A stretch of DNA of 11,331 bases from NCBI GenBank assembly GCA_019454915.1, contig JACFNM010000012.1:14448-25778 (forward strand), in the 5' to 3' direction. The stretch comes from Chitinophagaceae bacterium (GTDB lineage: Bacteria > Bacteroidota > Bacteroidia > Chitinophagales > Chitinophagaceae). A program made the translations under genes and the position numbers. Below the pieces are notes generated by a model. The model saw only the letters and a list, made by a program, of their open reading frames with translations. It was not told the DNA's origin and searched no databases. Of the stretch, positions 1 to 7,414 are shown in pieces. The stretch's first letter is position 1; each line of letters opens with the position of its first letter.

Positions 1-1679
1 TGCCGGGCGTGAGCGGCTACCAGTTGCGCTTTTCCAGTGACACGGTTTATACACCCGGCGACGAGTACGACGTACTTGTCGCCATGAACGCTGCTGCGCT
101 AAAAGTAAATTTGAAGACACTGAAGAAGGGAGGTAAAATAATCATCAATACTGATGGATTCGATGTCAAAAATCTCAGGCTGGCAAACTACGAAGCCGGC
201 ATCAATCCTTTAGACGACGGCAGCCTGAATAACTATGATGTTATCAGGATGGATGTCACCAAAATGACTCGTGAAGCGCTAAAAGAGTTCACTCTGGGAA
301 CCAAGGAAAAAGACAGGGCTAAAAATATGTTTGTGCTGGGCTTCCTATACTGGATGTATAATCGGAACATGGATAACACCGTACGATTCTTAACTGAAAA
401 ATTTAGTAAAAATCCGGATATCCTCAACAGTAATATTATCGCGCTGAAGGCCGGGTATCATTACGGCGACACCACGGAAGCCTTTGGTACTACTTATTCA
501 GTGGGTAAAGCAAGGATGAAGAAAGGCACTTACCGTTCCATCATGGGTAACCAGGCATTGGCTTACGGTTTAATCGCATTTTCACAGAAGAGCGGCTTAC
601 CCCTGTTTCTCGGAACCTACCCGATTACTCCCGCATCCGATATTTTGCACGAACTGAGCAAACATAAAGATTTCGGTATCCGTACTTTCCAGGCTGAGGA
701 TGAAATCGCGGGTATATCCTCTGCCATCGGCGCTTCCTATGGGGGGAGCGTGGGAGTAACAACCACTTCGGGCCCGGGGATGGCATTAAAAACCGAAGCC
801 ATGGGGCTGGCAGTCATGCTGGAAATTCCACTAGTGATAGTGGATGTGCAACGCGGAGGCCCTTCTACGGGCTTACCTACTAAAACGGAACAGAGCGACT
901 TGCTTCAGGCATATTACGGCAGAAACGGTGAATGTCCGATGCCTGTTGTAGCCTCTTCTTCGCCAAGTGATTGCTTCAGTGCCGTTTATGAGGCCTGCCG
1001 GATTTCTACTCAACACATGACGCCCGTTATATTCCTGAGTGACGGCTATATCGCCAATGGAGCAGAACCCTGGCGGTTCCCTCAAAGCGCCGAACTCCCT
1101 GATGTAAAAGTTTCTTTCAAGAAAGCCTTGCGTGAAGATGAAGAGCAGTTTCAACCGTATATCCGGGATGAAAACTTAGTACGCCCCTGGGTAGTGCCTG
1201 GCACACCGGGGATGGAATACCGAATGGGCGGATTGGAAAAACAGAATATTACCGGTAACGTGAGCTACGACCCGGAAAATCACCAGCTAATGGTGAAAAT
1301 AAGAGAAGAAAAGGTAGAGAAAATCGCCTGGGATATTCCGGAACAGCAATTAGACAGTGGTCCTGAAAAAGGTAAATTGTTAGTACTCGGATGGGGTTCT
1401 ACGTATGGGTCCATAAAAAGCGCCGTCACTGAACTGCAATCACAGGGGTATGCCGTTTCTCACGCACATATTCGGTACTTGAGACCTTTCCCGAGAAATT
1501 TAGAAACGCTAATCCGCAATTTTGATCAGGTGCTGGTTCCGGAAATTAATAATGGTCAGTTAATAAAAATTTTGCGTGACAAATACCTCATTCCTGCCCG
1601 CGGTTATAGCAAAATAATGGGGGTTCCTATCACTAAAGGAGAGTTAATAGAGGTGATGAAGAAAATATTAGCGGATTGA
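1..1679 (+). CDS. korA: 2-oxoacid (2-oxoglutarate):ferredoxin oxidoreductase, fused gamma-alpha subunit, 5' partial
   Basis: This subunit works with a TPP-binding beta subunit to convert a 2-oxoacid (most likely 2-oxoglutarate) and CoA to acyl-CoA and CO2, reducing ferredoxin in the cytoplasm. The reading frame is open from base 3. The GTG at 9 is an internal valine in the conserved PGVSGYQLRFSSD stretch, so the true start lies upstream, by roughly 60 codons judging from family length. The first ~170 codons are the gamma domain (VLVAMNAAALKVNLK, GGKIIINTDGFDVKN). The alpha domain begins near 540, with YPITPAS at 618-638, the AEDE/GISSAIGAS stretch after 690, TTSGPGMALKTEAMG around 762-806 and QRGGPSTGLPTKTEQ from 849. 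The C-terminal transketolase-like domain (LLVLGWGSTYGSIKSAV) starts near 1375. No beta subunit (korB) follows; idi converges 25 bp after the stop. 2-oxoglutarate specificity is inferred from family, not proven. Confidence 0.93.
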   Translation, partial: PGVSGYQLRFSSDTVYTPGDEYDVLVAMNAAALKVNLKTLKKGGKIIINTDGFDVKNLRLANYEAGINPLDDGSLNNYDVIRMDVTKMTREALKEFTLGTKEKDRAKNMFVLGFLYWMYNRNMDNTVRFLTEKFSKNPDILNSNIIALKAGYHYGDTTEAFGTTYSVGKARMKKGTYRSIMGNQALAYGLIAFSQKSGLPLFLGTYPITPASDILHELSKHKDFGIRTFQAEDEIAGISSAIGASYGGSVGVTTTSGPGMALKTEAMGLAVMLEIPLVIVDVQRGGPSTGLPTKTEQSDLLQAYYGRNGECPMPVVASSSPSDCFSAVYEACRISTQHMTPVIFLSDGYIANGAEPWRFPQSAELPDVKVSFKKALREDEEQFQPYIRDENLVRPWVVPGTPGMEYRMGGLEKQNITGNVSYDPENHQLMVKIREEKVEKIAWDIPEQQLDSGPEKGKLLVLGWGSTYGSIKSAVTELQSQGYAVSHAHIRYLRPFPRNLETLIRNFDQVLVPEINNGQLIKILRDKYLIPARGYSKIMGVPITKGELIEVMKKILAD

Positions 1680-1704
1680 TCAATTCTTCTTCAAGCCGCT
1701 TTTA

Positions 1705-2226
1705 TCAGATTATTCCCTGTTCTTTCAGCATGGGAAATGCTATTTTGAACCACTCGGTATAGCGCTCAGGATTACTGCTTAATTCCTGCTGTATATCTGC
1801 CGGCAAGCTAAAGCGATAACCTTTCACCTCATTTGAATCGGGTGTAACGGGTCCATCGTAGTAACCAATAAATACGTGGTCAAACTCGTTTTCTGTAAGC
1901 CCGTTGTCGAAGGGAGCCCTGTATATAAAATCAAACACTTTCTCTAAGGGCGCCTCAAAACCCAATTCTTCTTTCAGTCTTCTGCTGGCGGCTTCTGTGG
2001 TCGTTTCTCCCGGCCGGGGATGACTGCAGCAGGTATTGGTCCACAAGCCGGGGCTATGGTATTTTCCCAAAGCTCTCTGCTGAATCAGCATTTCTCCGTT
2101 TGAATTGAAAATAAAAACACTGAAAGCCCTGTGCAATAAGGCTTTACGATGCGTTTCCATCTTTTCCATAACACCCACCTGTTCATCCTTATCGTTTACC
2201 AATATCACTTCTTCCTGTTCATTCAT
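1705..2226 (-). CDS. idi: Isopentenyl-diphosphate delta-isomerase, type 1 (Nudix fold)
   Basis: Interconverts isopentenyl diphosphate and dimethylallyl diphosphate, balancing the two C5 precursors of isoprenoids such as menaquinone, undecaprenol and carotenoids. The 173-residue length is normal for bacterial type 1 enzymes. Active-site residues align with E. coli Idi: catalytic Cys67 in TNTCCSHP, metal ligands His26, His32 and His69, and Glu112/Glu114 in the ENE motif. The Nudix-like helix GETTTEAASRRLKEELG lies at 73-89. The start ATG at 2226 has no purine-rich ribosome site, as usual in this phylum. It lies 57 bp after tadA on the same strand, and no TAnnTTTG element was seen in that gap, so the two genes probably share a transcript. 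It converges with korA. Confidence 0.96.
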   Translation of the reverse strand: MNEQEEVILVNDKDEQVGVMEKMETHRKALLHRAFSVFIFNSNGEMLIQQRALGKYHSPGLWTNTCCSHPRPGETTTEAASRRLKEELGFEAPLEKVFDFIYRAPFDNGLTENEFDHVFIGYYDGPVTPDSNEVKGYRFSLPADIQQELSSNPERYTEWFKIAFPMLKEQGII

Positions 2227-2283
2227 TATTTTATATTTAATGCTTTAAATGAAAATGCTAAAACCTTTACGCCCTGCTCCCGG

Positions 2284-2745
2284 TTATTCTCCTCTTCGAC
2301 TCCTGAAAAACATGACCATCAACTCCGTACATGCCTCCTGCATCAGTCCTCCCATTACCAAAGTTTTGGGATGAAAAGGGGTGAACCTGTCCTGCCCGGC
2401 ATACGGCGGGCGGCTGATGCTTCCGTTTTTCTCATCAAAGGCGCCAAATACAATCCTTCCAATCTTACTCCAATAAAGTGCTCCGGCACACATCGGGCAT
2501 GGCTCTACCGTTACATAAATGGTCGCCTCCGGAAGATACTTGCTTCCCAAATAATTGAATGCTGATGTGAGCGCTATCATCTCGGCATGAGCGGTCGGAT
2601 CATTTAATCTTTCCACCTGATTGTAACCTCTGCCAATGATCTTGCCGTCTAAGACAACCACGGCGCCAATTGGTATCTCTTCCTCTTCAAAAGCTTTCTC
2701 CGCCTCTTTCAGCGCCTGCTTCATAAAATGGGTATCTTCCTGCAT
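2284..2745 (-). CDS. tadA: tRNA adenosine(34) deaminase (CDA-fold nucleoside deaminase)
   Basis: Zinc-dependent deaminase that converts A34 of tRNA-Arg(ACG) to inosine, allowing wobble decoding. At 153 residues it has the full cytidine-deaminase-fold signature: IPIGAVVV at 24-31, Asn42 at the substrate site, the HAE motif at 53-55 (His53 zinc ligand, Glu55 proton shuttle) and PCPMCAG at 82-88 with zinc ligands Cys83 and Cys86. The C-terminal FFRSRR matches the FFRMRR of E. coli TadA. Guanine deaminase and other nucleoside deaminases share this fold; the C-terminal helix and the DPTAHAE context favour TadA. It is the first gene of a minus-strand pair with idi and is divergent from the M28 peptidase gene (99-bp gap). 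No good TAnnTTTG box was found for it; TAATTTCG (2752-2759, minus) is one mismatch away but almost touches the start. Confidence 0.9.
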   Translation of the reverse strand: MQEDTHFMKQALKEAEKAFEEEEIPIGAVVVLDGKIIGRGYNQVERLNDPTAHAEMIALTSAFNYLGSKYLPEATIYVTVEPCPMCAGALYWSKIGRIVFGAFDEKNGSISRPPYAGQDRFTPFHPKTLVMGGLMQEACTELMVMFFRSRRGE

Positions 2746-2805
2746 ATCAGCCGAAATTATGACATTTATATATTCCCGGGGCCGGTAACACTTGTATTTT
2801 TACAT

Positions 2806-2813
2806 TATGTTTG
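2806..2813 (+). promoter_or_regulatory. -7 promoter element TATGTTTG for the M28 peptidase gene
   Basis: An exact match to the Bacteroidota primary sigma -7 consensus TAnnTTTG, 31 bp before the ATG at 2845. Transcription would begin near 2819, giving a leader of about 25 nt. No convincing -33 TTG sits at the usual spacing. It lies inside the open upstream extension of the peptidase frame, which argues against the longer start at 2728. Confidence 0.55.
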
Positions 2814-2844
2814 GCCTTATTATTTCCCAACATTCATTCTTTCT

Positions 2845-4356
2845 ATGAATTCTTTACTAAGCAAATACAAGGCATTTCTTTTAACCTTTCTGGTGGTACT
2901 TCCCTCACTGGTATGGGCACAAAAAATCACAAACCCCCGCCCTTTCGCCAGGTCCATTTCCATAGAGGACATGCGAAAAAACCTATCTGTTATTGCCAGC
3001 GCTGATATGGAAGGCCGAGAAACGGCAACGGAAGGACAAAGAAAAGCGGCGGCATATATTGAAAATGAGTTTAAATCTATTGGATTGGCCCCCGGCAACA
3101 AAGATAGCTATGAAATGTACTTTCCGGTTTATGCCGACTCGCTGTTGAACCTTTCCCTTAGCGTCAACGATACCGAATTCACAGCAGGCAAAGATTTCTC
3201 AGTTTATCTTCAGTCCGGCTATTCCGCTCGTTATTATTTTTCCGAGATAGTTTTTGTGGGGGAAGGCCGAAGCGACCAGTTTCGTGATGACTATAAGGAT
3301 ATAGATGTAAGGGGGAAATTGGTCATGGCTTTTTCCGATGAACATGGAAAAATAGGCGATAAAAGCAATCAACCCCGGCTCAATTGGATCGCACAACAGT
3401 TAGCCGCTATGAAAAATGGCGCTGCGGCCCTCCTTATCGTCACCAAACGGATTCCTCCTCTGGTGTCCAAAAGCAATATGTACGTGAACCTGTACCAAAA
3501 AAGTCAGCGGCTGAATACCTTTTTCATCAGTACGGAGCTTGCCGAAAAAATATCCGGCATCCAGCTCAATGAGCTGCGAAATGAAAACCGGCCTGCGGTT
3601 TACGAGGCAAATACGGCGCTAAACCTAAGCAAGGTGTCCCTGGAAATGCAAAGCAGCAACGTATTAGGCTTTCTGGAAGGAAGTGACCTGAAAGATGAAT
3701 TCGTTATTTTAACCGCTCACTATGATCACCTCGGCAAACGGGGAGATACCATCTGGTACGGCGCCGACGATGACGGATCGGGCACCGTAACCATCCTGGA
3801 ATTAGCCAAAGCATTTTCCGAGGCTAAAAAAGCAGGTAAGGGACCAAGAAGAAGCATCTTATTCATGACGGTAAGTGGAGAAGAAAAAGGATTATGGGGT
3901 TCAGACTACTATGCTTCACATCCCACGGTGGATCTGGATAAGGTGACCGTGAACCTGAATATTGATATGGTCGGCAGGATAGACCCCAGTAGAAAATATG
4001 GAGATTCCACCCGTTATATTTATGTCATTGGCGATGATAAGCTCAGCTCTGATTTAAAGTCGATCAGTGAGGCGGTGAATAAGAAATACACCAAACTTGA
4101 GTTAGACTATAAATACAATGACCCCAAAGACCCGGAGAGAATCTATTACCGAAGCGACCACTACAACTTCGCTAAGAACGGCGTACCCGTCATATTTTAC
4201 TTTAGCGGGTTACATCCGGATTATCACAAACCTACCGACACACCGGACAAGATAAACTTCCCTTTACTGCAAAAAAGAGCGCTATTGGTTTTCTATACGG
4301 CCTGGGAAATGGCTAACAGGAATCAAATGCTGAAACGCGATATACCGCTACCATAA
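2845..4356 (+). CDS. Secreted M28-family zinc metallopeptidase with PA domain
   Basis: Co-catalytic zinc aminopeptidase/carboxypeptidase-type enzyme, probably exported to the periplasm or outside. From the ATG at 2845 it has 503 residues. A Sec signal peptide covers residues 1-25 (basic start, hydrophobic core FLLTFLVVLPSL, cleavage after VWA-25); no lipobox Cys is present. Residues ~115-240 look like a protease-associated (PA) insert (RGKLVMAF, NGAAALLIV). The M28 domain follows. By comparison with Streptomyces griseus aminopeptidase, the metal ligands are His292 (HYDHLG), Asp309 (GADDDGSG), Glu347, Asp374 (NIDMVGR) and His461 (DYHKPTDT), with Glu346 as general base. All are present, so the enzyme should be active. 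The frame stays open to 2728, but the promoter box at 2806 and the signal peptide support 2845. Exact substrate cannot be told. Confidence 0.92.
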   Translation: MNSLLSKYKAFLLTFLVVLPSLVWAQKITNPRPFARSISIEDMRKNLSVIASADMEGRETATEGQRKAAAYIENEFKSIGLAPGNKDSYEMYFPVYADSLLNLSLSVNDTEFTAGKDFSVYLQSGYSARYYFSEIVFVGEGRSDQFRDDYKDIDVRGKLVMAFSDEHGKIGDKSNQPRLNWIAQQLAAMKNGAAALLIVTKRIPPLVSKSNMYVNLYQKSQRLNTFFISTELAEKISGIQLNELRNENRPAVYEANTALNLSKVSLEMQSSNVLGFLEGSDLKDEFVILTAHYDHLGKRGDTIWYGADDDGSGTVTILELAKAFSEAKKAGKGPRRSILFMTVSGEEKGLWGSDYYASHPTVDLDKVTVNLNIDMVGRIDPSRKYGDSTRYIYVIGDDKLSSDLKSISEAVNKKYTKLELDYKYNDPKDPERIYYRSDHYNFAKNGVPVIFYFSGLHPDYHKPTDTPDKINFPLLQKRALLVFYTAWEMANRNQMLKRDIPLP

Positions 4357-4447
4357 TCCGAAACATTCTACCTATTATCGAAACTTTATATAAATAACTC
4401 CATAGAAAAACATGTACCTATATATCCATTCCGCGATAATTTTCGTT

Positions 4448-4455
4448 TACTTTTG
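4448..4455 (+). promoter_or_regulatory. -7 promoter element TACTTTTG for the four-helix membrane protein gene
   Basis: An exact TAnnTTTG match about 91 bp before the ATG at 4546, predicting a transcript start near 4461 and a leader of about 85 nt. The -33 region is not recognisable. It is the only such match I saw in the 189-bp gap after the M28 gene, and it overlaps the TTG codon at 4453, so that longer alternative start would have to be translated from within the promoter. Confidence 0.45.
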
Positions 4456-4545
4456 AAAAATAGCCATTCTCTAACCTATTTAAAGTTAAAGGGAACGGAG
4501 AAGCGCCGCTTATTTTTCAAAATCCACAACGTCTTATTTCTAAAA

Positions 4546-4905
4546 ATGGATAATAATAAAACCAGGAATACGCTATTCGATGCCGCTTGTCTGCTGATTA
4601 TCGGAGAAATCATATCATTATTAGCAGGAAAGGATTTCTCCTGGATAGTAACCATCATAACCGCTATTGAAGTGGTTCTTTTTTTTATCCTTGCTTTCTT
4701 AGCCCGCAGGAATCCCTACTCGTCCGTTTTATCCGCCTTGGTTTTGTTTGTGATTATTTCTATCGTAACGGCTTCCATAAAACCCGCATACCTCGGAGGC
4801 AGTATTATCATCAAAATTTTTATACTGATTTACCTCGTAAGGAGCATATCTGACGCCCGGGAGTTACAAAAAGATCTAAGAAGCACCGGCCGGGAATCTG
4901 AATAA
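4546..4905 (+). CDS. Small four-helix integral membrane protein of unknown function
   Basis: I do not recognise this 119-residue protein. It has a short polar N-terminus (MDNNKTRN) and four predicted membrane helices at about 9-27, 33-53, 58-78 and 84-101, followed by a charged cytoplasmic-looking tail (SDARELQKDLRSTGRESE). The basic loop ARRN at 53-56 between helices 2 and 3 suggests, by the positive-inside rule, that this loop is cytoplasmic, so both ends would also be inside. No enzymatic motif, cysteine pair or ligand cluster is visible. The frame is open back to a TTG at 4453, but the ATG at 4546 is preferred because the extension overlaps the -7 element and reads as unrelated sequence. 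It converges with typA, with 51 bp between the stops. Confidence 0.7.
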   Translation: MDNNKTRNTLFDAACLLIIGEIISLLAGKDFSWIVTIITAIEVVLFFILAFLARRNPYSSVLSALVLFVIISIVTASIKPAYLGGSIIIKIFILIYLVRSISDARELQKDLRSTGRESE

Positions 4906-4923
4906 TCGGCAACATCGTGCTAC

Positions 4924-4954
4924 GGATCGGCTATCCATAGCTGCGAATCCTTTT
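4924..4954 (+). terminator. Possible weak terminator between convergent genes
   Basis: Nested inverted repeats GGAT(4924-4927)/ATCC(4947-4950) and GCTA(4930-4933)/TAGC(4938-4941) form an imperfect hairpin followed directly by TTTT (4951-4954), 18 bp after the stop of the four-helix protein gene. The two stems are only 4 bp each with an asymmetric internal loop, so this is a modest candidate. Confidence 0.3.
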
Positions 4955-4956
4955 AA

Positions 4957-6774
4957 TCAGTAACCCGCCTCCTGCATGCTTAGCCTCTTGACGTGCTTTT
5001 TACGTTCTTCCTCGTCAAGAATAACCTTACGCATACGAATATGATTGGGAGTTACTTCAATGCATTCATCATGCTGGATATACTCCATACATTCTTCCAG
5101 CGACATAATGGTTTTAGGCGCTATGCGGGTAGCATCGTCATTTCCACTGGCTCTGTGGTTTGTCAACTTCTTCGCCTCAGTGGCATTTACGACTAAGTCA
5201 CCGGGCTTGATATGTTCGGCTATAATCTGTCCCGCATATACTTCTTCGCCCGGGTCTACGAAAAATGTGCCCCGATCCTGTAACTTATCAATAGAATAAG
5301 CCGTGGTTTTATCCTGGTTCTTCGACAACAGGACGCCATTAATCCTCCCGGAAATGGGGCCTTTCCATGCCTTATATTCGCTAAAGCGATGAGCCATAAC
5401 GGCTTCTCCGGTAGTGGCAGTAAGCATTTGGGTACGCAAGCCAATCAATCCGCGGGACGGAATTTCAAACTCCAGATGCTGCATGTCTCCCTTAGTTTCC
5501 ATCACCAGCAATTCCCCCTTCCGGCGCGATACCAGATCAATGGCTTTACTAGCAAATACTTCCGGAACATCTACAACCAGAATCTCATAAGGCTCACATT
5601 TCTTTCCGTCTATTAATTTTTCAATTACCTGCGGTTGCCCCACCGTTAATTCGTATCCCTCCCGGCGCATCGTTTCTATCAACACACCTAAATGCAAGAT
5701 TCCACGACCATAAACCAGAAAACTGTCTCCGTTATCCGTATCCTCTACCCTCAGCGCCAGATTTTTTTCGGTTTCTTTCAACAACCGGTCACGCAAATGC
5801 CTGCTGGTCACATATTTTCCGTCTTTGCCAAAGAAAGGTGAATTATTAATGCTGAATAGCATGTTCATCGTCGGCTCATCCACGCTAATAACAGGCAACG
5901 CCTCAGGCACTTCCGCATCCGTAATGGTATCTCCAATATTAAAATCTTCTAACCCGACAACTGCGCAAATATCTCCTGCAACCACTTCCTCCACTTTCTT
6001 CTTTCCCAGGGCTTCAAATACATACAATTCCTTAACCCGCGCCTTCTTAATAGTGCCATTAGGCTGCACCAATGCAATAGATTGCCCTTCTTTAATACTG
6101 CCGCGGGTAACTTTTCCAACGGCTATTCTTCCGAGAAAAGAAGAATAATCCAGGGATGTGATTTGTAACTGTAGCGGGCCCTCAGTAACCTGCGGAGCAG
6201 GCACATATTTCAAAATACCATCCAGTAAAGGAGTGATATCCTCTGAGGGTGTCAAAGAATCATTGAACCATCCGTTTTTCCCCGATCCGTAAAATGTGGG
6301 GAAATCCAGTTGCTCTTCGGTAGCATCCAGGTTGAAAAACAACTCAAATACCGCATCATGCACTTCTGCCGGTCGGCAATTGACCTTATCCACTTTATTA
6401 ATGACTACAATCGGTTTAAGATTCAACTGCAGTGCCTTCTGCAATACAAAGCGCGTTTGCGGCATGGGCCCTTCAAATGCATCCACCAACAGCAATACGC
6501 CGTCGGCCATTTTCAGAACTCTTTCTACTTCTCCTCCAAAATCCGAGTGTCCGGGCGTATCAATCACGTTAATTTTAACATCCTTGTATACCACCGAAGC
6601 GTTTTTACTAAATATGGTGATGCCCCGTTCTCTTTCGAGGTCATTGTTATCCATTATCAATTCACCACTTTGCTGGTTAGCCCGGAAAACATGGGTCTGA
6701 TGTAAAATTTTATCCACCAGCGTGGTTTTGCCATGGTCTACGTGAGCAATGATAGCTATGTTTCTTATCTGCAT
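4957..6774 (-). CDS. typA: Translational GTPase TypA/BipA
   Basis: Ribosome-associated GTPase of the EF-G/LepA superfamily. In other bacteria it assists large-subunit assembly and growth under stress or low temperature. At 605 residues it is full length. G-motifs are intact: G1 AHVDHGKTT at 10-18, switch I RERGITI at 48-54, G3 DTPGHSDFGGEVERVL from 72, and G4 NKVDK at 126-130. A beta-barrel domain II follows (LGRIAVGKVTRGSIKEGQ), then the EF-G III/V-like domains and the TypA-specific C-terminal domain (RGLIGLRTQMLTATTGEAV, and NHRASGNDDATRI near 545). The start ATG at 6774 gives the usual MQIRNIAIIAHVDHGK N-terminus. A TAnnTTTG promoter lies about 97 bp upstream, leaving a leader of about 90 nt. 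It is divergent from the 118-residue orphan gene. Confidence 0.97.
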   Translation of the reverse strand: MQIRNIAIIAHVDHGKTTLVDKILHQTHVFRANQQSGELIMDNNDLERERGITIFSKNASVVYKDVKINVIDTPGHSDFGGEVERVLKMADGVLLLVDAFEGPMPQTRFVLQKALQLNLKPIVVINKVDKVNCRPAEVHDAVFELFFNLDATEEQLDFPTFYGSGKNGWFNDSLTPSEDITPLLDGILKYVPAPQVTEGPLQLQITSLDYSSFLGRIAVGKVTRGSIKEGQSIALVQPNGTIKKARVKELYVFEALGKKKVEEVVAGDICAVVGLEDFNIGDTITDAEVPEALPVISVDEPTMNMLFSINNSPFFGKDGKYVTSRHLRDRLLKETEKNLALRVEDTDNGDSFLVYGRGILHLGVLIETMRREGYELTVGQPQVIEKLIDGKKCEPYEILVVDVPEVFASKAIDLVSRRKGELLVMETKGDMQHLEFEIPSRGLIGLRTQMLTATTGEAVMAHRFSEYKAWKGPISGRINGVLLSKNQDKTTAYSIDKLQDRGTFFVDPGEEVYAGQIIAEHIKPGDLVVNATEAKKLTNHRASGNDDATRIAPKTIMSLEECMEYIQHDECIEVTPNHIRMRKVILDEEERKKHVKRLSMQEAGY

Positions 6775-6804
6775 CTTAATTAAGTTCTCAACCTCTGCCT
6801 TTAG

Positions 6805-6860
6805 AAATCAGTAATGCCCAAAGAGACCGTATGAGATGCCTAAAGCCGTATGGCTGATTT
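6805..6860 (-). other. Inverted repeat in the typA leader
   Basis: AAATCAG (6805-6811) and CTGATTT (6854-6860) are perfect 7-bp complements that would close a stem near the 5' end of the typA leader transcript. The segment also holds AGCC(6844-6847)/GGCT(6852-6855) around a 4-nt loop, which shares 6854-6855 with the first stem, so the two foldings compete. A 7-bp direct repeat CCGTATG occurs at 6827 and 6846. Whether the RNA uses these structures is unknown. Confidence 0.3.
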
Positions 6861-6870
6861 TTTGAGGGTG

Positions 6871-6902
6871 CAAAGGTAAAACAATTCTGTGGCTACTCAC
6901 AG
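6871..6902 (-). promoter_or_regulatory. Promoter for typA: TGTG-N19-TACCTTTG
   Basis: On the minus strand TACCTTTG (6878 to 6871) is an exact -7 match, followed by GCA as is common in this phylum. TGTG (6902 to 6899), one change from TTTG, stands 19 bp upstream, the expected -33 spacing. It is the best-formed promoter in the window. Transcription would start near 6865. Confidence 0.65.
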
Positions 6903-6934
6903 GTTTATTTCTTAAGAATTATGCCTAATCGGCG

Positions 6935-6942
6935 TAATTTTG
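6935..6942 (+). promoter_or_regulatory. -7 promoter element TAATTTTG for the 118-residue orphan gene
   Basis: An exact TAnnTTTG match whose final G is only 6 bp before the ATG at 6948, so transcription should begin at or within a few bases of the start codon. This implies a leaderless mRNA. It falls inside the upstream extension of the frame (ATG at 6921), which therefore is probably not translated. Confidence 0.5.
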
Positions 6943-6947
6943 CCATT

Positions 6948-7304
6948 ATGCGCGATAATGACAACGATTTACAGGTGAGATGGTGGAAACTCGAGGAACA
7001 ATTGATGGAACGGTTTGGAAAAAAACCAGACATGGAGACTATTTTGTTTCTTATCGGAATCCAGGAATTGGGAGATATTCAAAAAGATTATACAAAAGAA
7101 CAAAAACAGGACCTGATGCACGTGGCGGTATGCATGCTTCTATCCCAAAGTGGTTATTATGCGCTTGAGAAGATAGACGATGACGGATGGCCCCATTTCA
7201 AACAATTAAAAACACTGCCGGTGATGAACCCGTTGGACCAGGAAAATTTTATGAAGGACCATATTTTACTCTATTTTGATAACCTGCAGGCTTTTTTGGG
7301 GTAA
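6948..7304 (+). CDS. Conserved-looking hypothetical protein, 118 residues
   Basis: Function not recognised. From the ATG at 6948 (MRDNDNDLQV) the product is a soluble, probably largely helical protein with no signal peptide or membrane segment. Notable stretches are RWWKLEEQLMERFGKKPDM (11-29), a hydrophobic helix ILFLIGIQELG (32-42), a charged segment QKDYTKEQKQDL (45-56), HVAVCMLLSQSGYYAL (58-73) and a C-terminal WPHFKQL plus HILLYFDNLQAF. No metal-binding cluster, Walker motif or helix-turn-helix is obvious. The balanced codon composition and the dedicated promoter indicate a real gene. A longer start at 6921 would put the -7 element inside the coding region. It stands alone, divergent from typA and 110 bp upstream of gcvH; the gcvH promoter suggests separate transcription. 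Confidence 0.8.
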   Translation: MRDNDNDLQVRWWKLEEQLMERFGKKPDMETILFLIGIQELGDIQKDYTKEQKQDLMHVAVCMLLSQSGYYALEKIDDDGWPHFKQLKTLPVMNPLDQENFMKDHILLYFDNLQAFLG

Positions 7305-7387
7305 GAAGGTAAATTCTCAACACGCAGTTTTATCCAAATATCCCGCTGATTCAGAGCGCTTACATTTTTTATTCCAACTGTTTTTGT

Positions 7388-7395
7388 AATCTTTG
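7388..7395 (+). promoter_or_regulatory. Probable -7 element AATCTTTG for gcvH-vanZ
   Basis: TGTAATCTTTGCA resembles the -7 consensus; AATCTTTG differs from TAnnTTTG at both the first base and none of the TTTG bases, while TA with a 3-nt gap to TTTG is an alternative reading. Its G is 19 bp before the gcvH ATG at 7415, leaving a leader of about 13 nt. No clear -33 element is visible. Confidence 0.4.
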
Positions 7396-7414
7396 CAACA
7401 CAAAATTTTATTTT

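Noticed and set aside
1680..1704. AAGCCGCTTTT as a bidirectional terminator between korA and idi.
   Set aside because: The palindrome AAGC-C-GCTT has a one-base loop and cannot form a stable hairpin.
2149..2565. 138-codon plus-strand frame spanning the tadA-idi junction.
   Set aside because: Antisense to the conserved tadA and idi coding sequence; the translation shows no domain.
2728..2844. 39-codon N-terminal extension of the M28 peptidase frame.
   Set aside because: It contains the TATGTTTG promoter box, overlaps the tadA start on the other strand, and would bury the clear signal peptide that starts at 2845.
5825..6705. Open frames of 107-134 codons on the plus strand across typA.
   Set aside because: They are antisense to strongly conserved typA motifs, have no recognisable domains and no promoter signals.
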